NCBI GenBank assembly: GCA_046545575.1
Contig: JBKGZM010000002.1
Span: forward strand, 1-64,000
DNA: 64,000 bases
Direction of reading: 5' to 3'
From: JAGXOF01 sp046545575
GTDB taxonomy: Bacteria; Chloroflexota; Dehalococcoidia; SZUA-161; SpSt-899
The notes below the pieces were generated by a model that had not been told where the DNA came from, searched no databases, and saw only the letters and a program-made list of their open reading frames with translations. Shown here piece after piece: positions 7,763 through 16,251 of the stretch (position 1 is the first letter of the stretch; every line of letters begins with the position of its first letter). The position numbers and the translations under genes are program-made.

Positions 7763-9016
7763 CTATACGAACTCCCGGGGATCGGTTATTTCACCCTGAA
7801 GGGCAGAGGCTGCGGCTGTCGCCGGACTGGCCAGATAGATAAAGGCCTCAGGGTTTCCCATCCGCCCTTTGAAGTTGCGGTTTGCCGTTGACAGGCATAC
7901 CTCGCCGTCTCCCAGCACGCCTTGATGTATTCCCAGGCATGCGGCGCAGCCGGGGGGCAGGATTGTTGCTCCTGCCTCAACCAGGGTCTGGATATATCCT
8001 TTGTCCATGGCCTCCATCATGACTGCTCTGGAAGCGGGGGCAACAATGAATCGGGTGTCCTTGTTTCGTTTTTTGCCCTTGACGATGCTGGCGGCAATCT
8101 GCAGGTCCTCCAGCCGCCCGTTGGTGCACGTCCCGATGAAAACCTGGTCAATATGAGTTCCCCTGAGGTCTCTTGTCAGGGCGGTGTTGTCCACTGAATG
8201 GGGATTGGCTACGGTGGGCTCAAGGCCTCCGGCGTCTATTTCGAATATTTGTTCATAATCTGCGTCGAGATCCGACTGTAGGGCAACATACTTTTCCCCT
8301 CTTCCCTGGTTTTTTAGAAATTCTTCTGTCTTACTATCGGAGGGGAAGAGCCCGACCTTCGCTCCGGCCTCAACAGCCATATTGGAAATGGTGAGCCGAT
8401 CTGGTATCGACATACTGTCCACTGTCTCTCCGCTAAACTCAAGGGACTTGTAGGTTGCGCCGTCGGCTCCCAGCTTTCCTATGATGTGCAGAATCAGGTC
8501 TTTGGCATAAACGCCTTTCGGGAAGCTACCATTGACCGATATTTTTATCGCCTCGGGGACCCGGAGCCAGGTCTTTCCCAGGCCGATGGCGACGGCCACA
8601 TCTGTGGAACCCATGCCGGTTGCGAATGCTCCCAGTCCTCCGGCTGTCACTGTATGTGAATCAGCACCTACAATGATATCACCGGGGCCGGCGTAGCTCT
8701 CCGCCACTATCTGGTGGCAGACCCCATCCCCGGTCTCGCTGAGCACAACCCCTTTTTCTCTGGCAAAGCTTCTGAGATATATGTGGTCGTTGGAGATTTC
8801 CTTATTTGAACTCGGGGCAGAGTGATCGAGGAACAGGATAACCTTTTCAGGATCGAAGACAGTGTTTAATTCACTTGCTTCAAGCTGCCTTAGTGTCAGA
8901 GGCCCTGTGCTGTCCTGGACAAATGCCAAATCAACTGGCACAATAATGGTATCCCCGGCGTGGACGTCACTATGCAACCGATTGCTGAGTATTTTTCCCG
9001 CCAGAGTTTTTCCCAT
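7763..9016 (-). CDS. Aconitase-like / 3-isopropylmalate dehydratase large subunit (LeuC family)
   Basis: Iron-sulfur hydro-lyase. The [4Fe-4S] ligands are C297 in FIGTCTNGR and C357/C360 in GCAACLG. The substrate-binding ADSHTVTAGGLGAFATG is at 119-135. 417 residues fits the short LeuC/homoaconitase branch rather than single-chain aconitase. It is the first gene of the operon with the LeuD-like subunit and isocitrate dehydrogenase, behind a strong promoter. Inference from context: it isomerises citrate to isocitrate. In Dehalococcoides a similar gene trio is known and taken to serve 2-oxoglutarate synthesis. Confidence 0.88.
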   Translation of the reverse strand: MGKTLAGKILSNRLHSDVHAGDTIIVPVDLAFVQDSTGPLTLRQLEASELNTVFDPEKVILFLDHSAPSSNKEISNDHIYLRSFAREKGVVLSETGDGVCHQIVAESYAGPGDIIVGADSHTVTAGGLGAFATGMGSTDVAVAIGLGKTWLRVPEAIKISVNGSFPKGVYAKDLILHIIGKLGADGATYKSLEFSGETVDSMSIPDRLTISNMAVEAGAKVGLFPSDSKTEEFLKNQGRGEKYVALQSDLDADYEQIFEIDAGGLEPTVANPHSVDNTALTRDLRGTHIDQVFIGTCTNGRLEDLQIAASIVKGKKRNKDTRFIVAPASRAVMMEAMDKGYIQTLVEAGATILPPGCAACLGIHQGVLGDGEVCLSTANRNFKGRMGNPEAFIYLASPATAAASALQGEITDPREFV

Positions 9017-9030
9017 TTCTTCCGAACCCT

Positions 9031-9060
9031 ACTATACTTTATAATTGAATGTGATGTCAA
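9031..9060 (-). promoter_or_regulatory. Sigma70 promoter of the aconitase-like/isocitrate dehydrogenase operon
   Basis: Minus-strand TTGACA (9055-9060) and TATAGT (9031-9036) with an 18-base spacer, 15 bases before the ATG at 9016. It lies in the 80-base gap shared with the divergent GNAT gene. Confidence 0.72.
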
Positions 9061-9096
9061 AAGTAAAGTCCTGGAAGCAACGTGCGAAAGGAGACC

Positions 9097-9624
9097 ATGA
9101 CATCGGAGATCAGTGGAAGTAAAAGACAGCCACAAGCGACCATCCGGCAGATGGAGATAGACGATATTGCCTCGGTATACCGTCTCGGGGAGGAACTTTT
9201 TACCAGTGAGGAGTTTCCTCTCCTGTACCGTGCCTGGGATCCGTACGAGGTGACTGACCATTTTAGCTCCGATCCGGAATACTGCCTGGTGGCTGAGGCG
9301 GATGGGCGGATTGTAGGCTTTATTCTGGGAACAACTATTGAAAAAGAAGGCACTGCCTGGAAGAAGTACGGATACGTGAGCTGGATAGGTGTGGATGAAG
9401 GCTTCCAATCCACTCATCTGGCACGACGTCTGTACAGGAAACTTGAAACCAGCCTGAGGAAAACCGGGGTGAGAATGATGATATCCGATACCCAGGCGGA
9501 CAATGAAAAGGCTATAGCCTTTTTTGAGAAAATGGGATTTTCCCGTCGTACTGAGCATGTGTGGCTGACCAAGACGCTCCAGCGGAAACCACGGAAAGGT
9601 GGTGGTTCCGGAGATAACGAGTGA
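9097..9624 (+). CDS. GNAT family N-acetyltransferase
   Basis: Single-domain acetyl-CoA-dependent N-acetyltransferase of about 175 residues with unknown substrate. The fold is shown by the N-terminal TIRQMEIDDIASVYRLGEEL, the strand DGRIVGFILGT, the acetyl-CoA region WIGVDEGFQSTHLARRLYRK and the closing ADNEKAIAFFEKMGF. The usual R/Q-x-x-G-x-A loop is altered to FQSTHLARR, so coenzyme binding may be modified. The start could be GTG 9082 or ATG 9097; the latter follows AAGGAG closely. It looks like a RimI-type enzyme, but no target can be named. It stands alone between the LeuC-like gene and a palindromic repeat. Confidence 0.85.
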   Translation: MTSEISGSKRQPQATIRQMEIDDIASVYRLGEELFTSEEFPLLYRAWDPYEVTDHFSSDPEYCLVAEADGRIVGFILGTTIEKEGTAWKKYGYVSWIGVDEGFQSTHLARRLYRKLETSLRKTGVRMMISDTQADNEKAIAFFEKMGFSRRTEHVWLTKTLQRKPRKGGGSGDNE

Positions 9625-9717
9625 AGGAAGCAGTAGCCCGGACGAGCCGCCCGCCATAGGCTAACCGCCGAAGGCGGGGAAATCCGGGGCATGAAAATTC
9701 AAACCTGGATGTGTAAA

Positions 9718-9773
9718 GGGTAGGGGCGAATTTATTCGCCCTGATAGGAGGGAGACTAAAGTCTCCCCTACCC
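9718..9773. repeat. Composite palindromic intergenic repeat, second copy type
   Basis: A perfect outer inverted repeat, GGGTAGGGG (9718-9726) and CCCCTACCC (9765-9773), encloses two hairpins, GGGCGAAT/ATTCGCCC and GGGAGACT/AGTCTCCC, each with a two-base loop. It sits in the 185-base gap between the GNAT and pyruvate-kinase-C genes. No open reading frame is visible in that gap. The layout matches 14111-14166 and 3371-3451. Confidence 0.8.
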
Positions 9774-9809
9774 AACAGTTGTTGGAAAAAATTATTCGGG
9801 GGTAAGCCT

Positions 9810-10373
9810 ATGGAAAATAAAACAACCTATTTCGCAAAACCTGGTCAGGAGAATACAGAGGAAGTCCTCGATATCGCTAAAGATCGGGCGGAGGAGCTGG
9901 GCATAAAGACAATAGTGGTGGCTACCACTGTTGGAGATACGGCGGTGAGGGCTATGGATGTATTTGAGGGCAAACGGATAGTCGTTGTGACCCACTTTAC
10001 AGGCTTTAAAGGCCCTGATACCCAGGAGTTCCTGGAAGAGAATAGGAAGAAAGTGGAGGAGAAGGGTGGTGTGGTGCTTACTACGACACATGCCCTGTCG
10101 GGATTGAGCAGGGCTATGCGGAAGAAATTCGGTATGTACATGTTTGAAGAGGCAGTGGCCAATACATTGCGCATTTTCGGGCAGGGCATGAAGGTTGTCT
10201 GTGAGATAACCATGATGGCAGCCGACGCTGGCCTTGTGAGCACTAACGAGGATATAATTGCTATAGGTGGAACGAGTCGGGGAGCGGACACGGCTGTCGT
10301 GCTTGCTCCTGTAAATACCCCTGACTTTTTCGATATGAAGATCAAAGAGATACTATGTAAACCTCACTTTTAG
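9810..10373 (+). CDS. Stand-alone pyruvate kinase C-terminal-domain protein
   Basis: 187 residues resembling only the regulatory C-terminal (PK_C) domain of pyruvate kinase. The features are TIVVATTVGDTAVRAMDVF, IVVVTHFTGFKGPD and the ending GTSRGADTAVVLAPV. No catalytic TIM barrel is present. Proteins of this type are widespread in anaerobes but their function is not established; the fold binds phosphate-containing ligands in true pyruvate kinases. It precedes dnaE by six bases, so the two are probably cotranscribed, without an obvious functional link. ATG 9810 follows GGGGGTAAG. Confidence 0.8.
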   Translation: MENKTTYFAKPGQENTEEVLDIAKDRAEELGIKTIVVATTVGDTAVRAMDVFEGKRIVVVTHFTGFKGPDTQEFLEENRKKVEEKGGVVLTTTHALSGLSRAMRKKFGMYMFEEAVANTLRIFGQGMKVVCEITMMAADAGLVSTNEDIIAIGGTSRGADTAVVLAPVNTPDFFDMKIKEILCKPHF

Positions 10374-10379
10374 ATAGAA

Positions 10380-13300
10380 ATGTTTACACACCTTCACGTT
10401 CACACAGAATACAGTTTACTTGACGGGATGTGTCGCATTCCCCAGCTCATTCAGCGTGCAAAGGAGCTGGGAATGGATAGCCTGGCCATTACTGATCATG
10501 GCACACTCTACGGAATCGTGCAGTTTTATCTTCAGGCCAGGGAGGCGGGGATAAAACCGATCATCGGATGCGAACTCTATGTTGCCCCTGGAAAGCGCAC
10601 TTCTCGTACTCCGGCAGAGAAGAGCCCATACCACCTTGTGGTGCTGGCCAAGAACGTGGTCGGATACCATAATCTCTTGCAGCTCAGCAGCAAGGCCTCA
10701 CTTGAGGGGTTCTACCACAAACCCAGAGTTGATAAGGAGCTTCTCAGCCAGCATCACGAGGGCTTGATTGCCATGTCGGGATGCCTTAATGGGGAAATAC
10801 CGAGGTTGATTCAGGAAGGACGTCGGAAAGAGGCGGAGAAGGCTGCCAAATGGTACCAGGATGTCTTTGGCGATTTCTACCTTGAGATTCAGCATCATGG
10901 CATCCCTGAACAGCACCAGGTTAACGAAGCACTTGTGGATATGGGCAAGGAACTGGGTATACCTCTTGTGGCAACGAATGATACCCATTACATCTACCAG
11001 GAAGATGCCTCTATCCACGATGTTTTGATGTGTATCCAGACCAATAACACGATCGACAACGATAAACGCCCCAAGATGGCGGATGATTCATTTTATCTGC
11101 GAAGTCCTCAGGAGATGGCGGAGCTGTTCGCTGACCATCCCGAGGCAGTTGAGAACACCGAACGTATCGCGGAGATGTGCGACCTTGAAGTGGATTTCGG
11201 TCGCCTCCACCTGCCCCGGATCGATATCCCCGAGGGTAAAACGTCCGATGACTACCTCGCTGACCTTTGCTGGGATGGTTTTTCCACTCGTTACCCCGAC
11301 GCCCCACCGGAGGCCAAGGACCGTCTTACATATGAGCTTGAGGTCATAGAAAAGACCGAGTTTGCCGATTATTTCCTGGTCGTTTGGGAATTGATCTTTT
11401 GGGTACGGAGCCAGGGGATAACGTTTGGTGTCAGGGGAAGCGCTGCTGCGAGCATCGTCCTGTACTGTTTGGGCATTACCGATATTGACCCGCTCGCGCA
11501 TCGGCTGGTTTTCGAACGGTTCCTGAATGTTGAGCGCAAGGAAATGCCGGATATTGATCTTGACTTCCAGGACGACCGCAGGGATGAGGTCATTCGGTAT
11601 GTAGCTCAGCGGTACGGGGCTGACCGCGTTGCTCAAATTATTACCTTCGGGACCCTTGGGGCAAGAGCAGCGCTTCGGGATGTTGGACGGGCATTGGGCA
11701 TGTCATATGGAGAGGTGGATTCTGTAGCCCGGTTGGTCCCTGCTGTGGGGAGTACGCTGTCCGAGGCTCTTCAAAATGTTGGTGAGCTGGAAAATGCTTA
11801 TCGGTCGGATGAGAAGGTAAAGAACCTTGTTGATACAGCAATGAAGCTTGAAGGCATAGCGCGCCATGCCTCAACGCATGCCGCCGGTGTAGTGATTTCG
11901 GATGAGCCGTTGATAGATCATATCCCCTTGCAGCGGTCCACCGGTGGCAACGAAGAGGGGCTTCCTGCCACACAATTGGCGATGGAAGACATTGCACGTA
12001 TTGGCCTCTTGAAGATGGACTTTTTGGGCCTTGCCAATCTGACAATCCTGGAAAGCGCCAAAAGGATAATAGCGGAGAACCACGGTGTTGATATCGATCT
12101 GCATCAGATACCGCTGGATGACCAGAAGGCATTCGAACTTTTATCTGCGGGCGAAACCACAGGCGTATTCCAGCTTGAAGGTGCCGGTATGAGACGATAT
12201 ATAAGGGAGCTTAAACCTGACAACTTCAGGGATATAGCTTCTATGGTAGCACTGTACCGGCCTGGTCCCAAGCAGCATATTCCTACCTTTATCGCTGCCA
12301 AACACGGAGAGACACCCGTTGAGTTTCCTCACCCTGCTCTGGAGAAGATCCTTGAGGAGAGCTACGGGGTTATCGTGTATCAGGATCAGGTGCTTCTCAT
12401 AACTCAGACCTTTGCTGGCTATAGCCTTGGGGAAGCGGACATCGTTCGGAAGGCGATGGGTAAGAAGAATCCTGAGATCATGCAGAAGGAGCGTGCTCGT
12501 TTTATCGAGGGGGCCACTGCCAAGGGCTTCTCTACGAAGGTTGCTGAAGATGTGTTCAGTTTGATCGAGCCGTTTGCTGGTTATGCCTTTAACAAGGCCC
12601 ACGCCACAAGCTATGCTATGGTCGCATACCAGACTGCTTATCTCAAGGCAAATTATCCAGCCGAGTTTATGACTGCCCTTCTTACGACCTACATGGGGAA
12701 TCAGGAGAAGATCGCCACTGCGGTTGCTGAGTGTCAGAGGTTGGGGATACAGATTCTGCCGCCAGATGTGAGTCGGAGCAAGACAACTTTCACTGTGGAG
12801 AAGGATGGTCAGGGCTCGCAGGGGATACGCTTCGGGCTGGCCGCTATCAAGAATGTTGGCGAGGCGGCTGTGGAGCCGATAATCGCCTGTCAGGAGGAGG
12901 GGCCTTTCAATTCGATTGAGGATTTTTGTAGACGTGCTGATCTTCGCGGGATGAATAAGCGCACTCTGGAGAGTTTGATAAAAGTCGGTGCTCTGGATTC
13001 CCTGGGGAGCCGCGGCGCACTTCTCAATGGCATAGACAGGATGCTCAAACTTTCTCAGCAAGAGCAACAGCTTAAGGATAGCAAGCAGGCGACCATGTTT
13101 GACCTCTGGGGAGAAAGTACCCCGATGCCCATGCCGGCTTTGGAAGTGGAGGATGTTGAAATACCGCAGAGCGAGATGCTTGGCTGGGAAAAGGATCTGC
13201 TGGGTGTGTACCTCTCCGCACATGCTTTGCTTTCCATAGCAAAAGACCTCAGTGGTCAGGTGTCCGGCTTTTGCGGTCAAATTGATGAGGATATGGTGGG

Positions 13301-13838
13301 ACAGGAAGTTACGGTTGTTGGTATGGTTTCATCAGCTCGTCAGGGCACTACTCGCAACAATCGTCCGTTTGTCAGCGCGATACTGGAGGATATAGCGGGT
13401 CAGATTGAGGTGACAGCCTGGTCGGAAGTGTATGAGCGGACGGGGGAGTTATGGGAGGAGGGAAATATTCTCCTGTTGCGTGGGAAGGTCAATATGCGAG
13501 GTGAGCGTGTACAACTGACCTGCAAAGACGCGACCTCTTATGAGTCGATTGAGACAGGGCAAATCCCATGGGCCCGTTCCTCAACCTCCGAGCCGCGCCG
13601 CCATGAGATTACTATAAGTATCACACAAACCGATGATGTCGAGGTTGGTCTTTCTCAGCTCAGACGGGTTCTGGATGTGCTTGAGAGATTCTCTGGCGAA
13701 GACAAGGTCTATCTGGCCGTCACGAATGGCGATGGTACGACAATGATGGATTTTCCTGACAGGGGGACAAGCTATGGTCAGGAGTTACATCGGGAGCTTG
13801 CTGAGATTGTTGGGAATGAGGGGGTGAATGTTGATTAG
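10380..13838 (+). CDS. dnaE: DNA polymerase III alpha subunit
   Basis: Replicative polymerase catalytic subunit, 1152 residues. The N-terminal PHP domain begins MFTHLHVHTEYSLLDGMCRI with the HVH metal ligands. The palm carries the catalytic PDIDLDF around residue 395. The fingers/tau-binding part includes GVIVYQDQV and AFNKAHATSYAMVAYQTAYL, and the C-terminal OB-fold is visible around EVTVVGMVSSARQ. The length and domain order fit DnaE1 of Chloroflexota. It is followed ten bases later by a small DUF2007-like gene. Confidence 0.97.
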   Translation: MFTHLHVHTEYSLLDGMCRIPQLIQRAKELGMDSLAITDHGTLYGIVQFYLQAREAGIKPIIGCELYVAPGKRTSRTPAEKSPYHLVVLAKNVVGYHNLLQLSSKASLEGFYHKPRVDKELLSQHHEGLIAMSGCLNGEIPRLIQEGRRKEAEKAAKWYQDVFGDFYLEIQHHGIPEQHQVNEALVDMGKELGIPLVATNDTHYIYQEDASIHDVLMCIQTNNTIDNDKRPKMADDSFYLRSPQEMAELFADHPEAVENTERIAEMCDLEVDFGRLHLPRIDIPEGKTSDDYLADLCWDGFSTRYPDAPPEAKDRLTYELEVIEKTEFADYFLVVWELIFWVRSQGITFGVRGSAAASIVLYCLGITDIDPLAHRLVFERFLNVERKEMPDIDLDFQDDRRDEVIRYVAQRYGADRVAQIITFGTLGARAALRDVGRALGMSYGEVDSVARLVPAVGSTLSEALQNVGELENAYRSDEKVKNLVDTAMKLEGIARHASTHAAGVVISDEPLIDHIPLQRSTGGNEEGLPATQLAMEDIARIGLLKMDFLGLANLTILESAKRIIAENHGVDIDLHQIPLDDQKAFELLSAGETTGVFQLEGAGMRRYIRELKPDNFRDIASMVALYRPGPKQHIPTFIAAKHGETPVEFPHPALEKILEESYGVIVYQDQVLLITQTFAGYSLGEADIVRKAMGKKNPEIMQKERARFIEGATAKGFSTKVAEDVFSLIEPFAGYAFNKAHATSYAMVAYQTAYLKANYPAEFMTALLTTYMGNQEKIATAVAECQRLGIQILPPDVSRSKTTFTVEKDGQGSQGIRFGLAAIKNVGEAAVEPIIACQEEGPFNSIEDFCRRADLRGMNKRTLESLIKVGALDSLGSRGALLNGIDRMLKLSQQEQQLKDSKQATMFDLWGESTPMPMPALEVEDVEIPQSEMLGWEKDLLGVYLSAHALLSIAKDLSGQVSGFCGQIDEDMVGQEVTVVGMVSSARQGTTRNNRPFVSAILEDIAGQIEVTAWSEVYERTGELWEEGNILLLRGKVNMRGERVQLTCKDATSYESIETGQIPWARSSTSEPRRHEITISITQTDDVEVGLSQLRRVLDVLERFSGEDKVYLAVTNGDGTTMMDFPDRGTSYGQELHRELAEIVGNEGVNVD

Positions 13839-13847
13839 GAGTCCTCA

Positions 13848-14099
13848 ATGAAATGGAAAGTGGCTGCCACCGCTCCCAACCAGCTTGTCGCTGAGATGTG
13901 GTGTGAGATGTTGAAAGATGATGGTATAACAGCGACGATAAAGCCAGGTGATTCTGTTTCCTTTCTGGGGGTGTCCTTTTCTCCCTGCCGGATCATGGTT
14001 TCGGAGAATGAGTTGCAAGCGGCAAAGGATTTGCTTGCGACGCACACGGAGCAGGAGGAGCCAGGGGTCAGTGATCAGGGGTCAGGACCTGGGGATTAA
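13848..14099 (+). CDS. DUF2007-like small protein
   Basis: An 83-residue protein with the DUF2007 pattern: a short strand-helix (KVAATAPNQLVAEMWCEMLKDDGI), a middle strand and a closing helix rich in Glu/Ala (VSENELQAAKDLLATH). The family is annotated as putative signal-transducing or prokaryotic-metal-binding-like, but no mechanism is established. AGGAG precedes the ATG. The last 15 residues are low-complexity and contain a near-direct repeat (GVSDQGSGPGD), as if extended into intergenic sequence. Probably cotranscribed with dnaE. Confidence 0.65.
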   Translation: MKWKVAATAPNQLVAEMWCEMLKDDGITATIKPGDSVSFLGVSFSPCRIMVSENELQAAKDLLATHTEQEEPGVSDQGSGPGD

Positions 14100-14110
14100 C
14101 CCGGTTGGGA

Positions 14111-14166
14111 GTAGGGCGGGGATTTATTCCCTGCCACGGTTGGCGGCATTTTAAATGCCGCCCTAC
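14111..14166. repeat. Composite palindromic intergenic repeat, third copy
   Basis: The outer arms are GTAGGGCGG (14111-14119) and CCGCCCTAC (14158-14166). Inside are a GGGGATTTATTCCC-type hairpin and a GGCGGCATTT/AAATGCCGCC hairpin. The architecture is that of 9718-9773. It fills most of the gap between the DUF2007 and ogt genes, which are convergent, so it could also end transcription from both sides. Confidence 0.75.
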
Positions 14167-14216
14167 TGGATATGCGTCGTGATCCTGTAGGAGCGGTTTT
14201 CAAACCACGATAGGAG

Positions 14217-14735
14217 TTAAGAAACCCCTGCTTGTGCCTCTAACTCAAGGAGGCGTTTTTTCATTTCCACTCCGCCGCTGAATCCACCCAAATCCTTATC
14301 TCCTACAACCCGGTGGCACGGGATCACGATTGGCAAGGGGTTTTGACCCAGGGCTTGGCCGACTCCCCGTGCGGACTGCGGTTTGCCTATTGCCTGTGCT
14401 ACCCATCCGTAGGTCCTTGTCTCTCCATATGGAATTGAGGCAGTGGTCCTCCACACGGCCTGCTGGAAATCGGTTGCATGCTGGATATCTATATCCATAG
14501 GAAAGTCAACGGGTTCGCCAGTGAAATAGGCCTGTAGTCGACCCTCTATGTCTCTGAAAAAGGAGGTGTTGGCAATAGCCTGGGATATGAAATCTCCGAT
14601 GAGCCCCATCGCCTGCTCGGGGCGGGGTTGGGGGAGTGATATATACCTCAACCCATAGCCAGAAGCTACAACTGCTACCCAGCCAAACGCGGTGTTGAAC
14701 AGGCTATAGCTGTACAGTCCTGTCTGATCTTCCAT
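14217..14735 (-). CDS. ogt: Methylated-DNA--protein-cysteine S-methyltransferase
   Basis: Suicide DNA-repair enzyme that moves the methyl group of O6-methylguanine to its own cysteine. The acceptor is C140 in the diagnostic IPCHRVV. The DNA-binding helix-turn-helix is QQAVWRTTASIPYGETRTYG with the arginine finger in SARGVGQALG. The N-terminal domain is short, as in Ogt proteins (172 residues), and there is no Ada domain. The ATG at 14735 is the only good start. The gene lies just beyond the first attC-like site of the integron-like island; whether it is a cassette itself is unclear, because no attC follows it. Confidence 0.94.
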   Translation of the reverse strand: MEDQTGLYSYSLFNTAFGWVAVVASGYGLRYISLPQPRPEQAMGLIGDFISQAIANTSFFRDIEGRLQAYFTGEPVDFPMDIDIQHATDFQQAVWRTTASIPYGETRTYGWVAQAIGKPQSARGVGQALGQNPLPIVIPCHRVVGDKDLGGFSGGVEMKKRLLELEAQAGVS

Positions 14736-14787
14736 GGTATTGACCTTATCACATCTTGCCGGAGGAAGGCAATCCTGGAGCTAAATC

Positions 14788-14892
14788 ATCTAATGTCCAA
14801 ACTCAGCGGCGTGGTGGCTGAAACGACTCAAGACCAAGACTGGCATCAAGCGGAGCCTCGATAGCCATGTCCGCTGCAGCGACTTGTTGGGC
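14788..14892 (-). mobile_element. Integron attC-like recombination site A
   Basis: Read on the minus strand, the site opens with a perfect RYYYAAC box (GCCCAAC, complement of 14886-14892) continuing AAGTCGCTGCAGC and closes with GCCGCTGAGTTTGGAC and the box ATTAGAT (complement of 14788-14794), one base off GTTRRRY. Internal arms CAGCGG/CCGCTG (14804-14809 and 14871-14876) and GGCT/AGCC can pair. Sites B and C share the opening. It lies downstream of the EFR1 gene, where a cassette's attC should be. Confidence 0.68.
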
Positions 14893-14942
14893 GGCAGACT
14901 AGCGTAGCTGATTCAGCCATATAGGGGGATGCTCTACCCATT

Positions 14943-15749
14943 TCACTGCTTTTGACCTGCAATATCTGCCGCCTTGACTTCAGGATGATGATATCTTCCT
15001 TTTGTGGTTGTCTTTCTTCCCCTGATCTGAATTGCCTCAGCGGGACAATAGTGCAGACACGCCAAACAATAGATACAGTTGATGCTCTCTATCCATGCAG
15101 GCTTGTCGTCCTTCATCTTGATTCTTCCGGACAGACACACTTTCTCGCACAATCCGCCTCCATTACATCTCGAATCCGCATAGAAGGACCTGGCCATATC
15201 GGGGAAACGCACTTTGAACATAAAAGCTGTAATCAGCGGATATAGAATATGCCCCAACAAAAACACGAGCAGACTGTCTTTTTCGCGGTTGGCCTGTTTG
15301 CTGACCACTATAGCTTGAATTGCGTCCAACTTTTTCTGTAATTCCGCTTCCATTTTCGCAATCGCGTCTTGAGAAGGAAGCGTGAATATTGGGATATACG
15401 TGCATGGCATTTCAACTGAGAAATAGGCATCCAGCGATTTCCCTTGTTTTCCCAATATCTTATCTATATCCAAGAAAACCTTGTCTGAACACAAGCGTGT
15501 AGTGACAGCGAATATATACCTAGCCGATCTCATGTCAGCCCGTTGCAGAAATCGCTTCACCAGAATAGGTAGGGTAAGGTTATGAATCGGGAATACCAGG
15601 CCGACCGTCTCTGCTGTCGCTTCTATTTTGTCGTTTTTAAAAACGCTGATGATGGGCACAAGGGCGGTTTCAGGAAGTCTCCTTTCTAACTCCCTGGCAA
15701 CATGCAAGGAATTCCCTGTTCCTGACAAATAGTAGATTTGTATGCTCAC
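14943..15749 (-). CDS. EFR1 family ferredoxin (flavodoxin-like domain plus 2x[4Fe-4S])
   Basis: Putative electron carrier. It has an N-terminal flavodoxin-like fold with the FMN phosphate loop YYLSGTGNSLHVAREL and the later VFPIHNLTLPILVKRFL. A C-terminal ferredoxin domain carries two cysteine clusters, CNGGGLCEKVC and CIYCLACLHYCP, for two [4Fe-4S] clusters. This architecture is the EFR1 family; its partners are unknown. GTG at 15749 is preferred (268 residues) over ATG at 15812, because the latter would start inside attC-like site B. It is flanked on both sides by attC-like sites in the same orientation, so it looks like a gene cassette. Confidence 0.85.
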   Translation of the reverse strand: MSIQIYYLSGTGNSLHVARELERRLPETALVPIISVFKNDKIEATAETVGLVFPIHNLTLPILVKRFLQRADMRSARYIFAVTTRLCSDKVFLDIDKILGKQGKSLDAYFSVEMPCTYIPIFTLPSQDAIAKMEAELQKKLDAIQAIVVSKQANREKDSLLVFLLGHILYPLITAFMFKVRFPDMARSFYADSRCNGGGLCEKVCLSGRIKMKDDKPAWIESINCIYCLACLHYCPAEAIQIRGRKTTTKGRYHHPEVKAADIAGQKQ

Positions 15750-15803
15750 ACCATCTTCTTCTTCTTGAACCAACTGCCGCCCGAATGCATTGATGCCATT
15801 GTA

Positions 15804-15863
15804 GCAAAACACTTGGATCGAAAGCCAGCGGCCGTGGTGGCCCCTTGCAGTGACTTGTTATGC
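15804..15863 (-). mobile_element. Integron attC-like recombination site B
   Basis: On the minus strand it opens GCATAACAAGTCACTGCAAG (complement ending at 15863) and closes at a GTTTTGC box (complement of 15804-15810). The centre holds a GGCC/GGCC pairing (GGGGCCaccacGGCCGC). The opening is near-identical to sites A and C, but the closing box departs from GTTRRRY. Positioned between the vapC stop and the ferredoxin gene. Confidence 0.55.
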
Positions 15864-15876
15864 CTCTGTTCCGGTT

Positions 15877-16251
15877 TCATGATGCCCCAGCTGGTTTGTA
15901 GCTGATGCTCAAAGCGAGAGCAGCCGCATCGAGGTTTTTGTCCAAAGTCCAGATGGGTATTTGAGAGAGGCGTGCGGAGGCAAGCAAATGAATATCGATA
16001 AAGCCTATGCCGATCCCCATCAGGGCATGTGATTCAATGAATTGCAGCGCTTCTTCCTGGCTGGCTTGTTTTGATTGAGGCAGGAATTGAAGGAGGGTGA
16101 GAGTCTCCTGGCGGTTTCTGAGGTTGCCACAGGCTAACTCACCGATCACAAAGGGGTGGGTAGCGACCTCTCCGTCAATCAATAGGTGCTTGAGGTGTTC
16201 ATCACCGATTCTGAGATGAGATACCCAAACCGACGTATCTACTAGGATCAT
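15877..16251 (-). CDS. vapC: VapC-type PIN-domain ribonuclease toxin
   Basis: Toxin of a type II toxin-antitoxin pair; PIN-domain Mg-dependent RNase. The acidic active site is visible as D5 in MILVDTSVW, E38 in VIGELACG, D86 in FIDIHLL and D104 in WTLDKN, all intact, so the enzyme should be active. 124 residues is the usual length. The ATG overlaps the vapB stop by four bases, the normal order antitoxin then toxin. It lies between attC-like sites B and C, a common cargo for integron cassettes. Confidence 0.93.
   Translation of the reverse strand: MILVDTSVWVSHLRIGDEHLKHLLIDGEVATHPFVIGELACGNLRNRQETLTLLQFLPQSKQASQEEALQFIESHALMGIGIGFIDIHLLASARLSQIPIWTLDKNLDAAALALSISYKPAGAS

Noticed and set aside
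8896..9657. 253-codon minus-strand frame across the LeuC-like start and GNAT gene
   Set aside because: It covers a clear divergent promoter region and a conserved acetyltransferase on the other strand; no domain is recognisable.
12141..13280. 379-codon open frame on the minus strand inside dnaE
   Set aside because: It lies wholly antisense to well conserved polymerase sequence, has no ribosome-binding site, and its composition (Leu/His/Ser rich) is that of a shadow frame.
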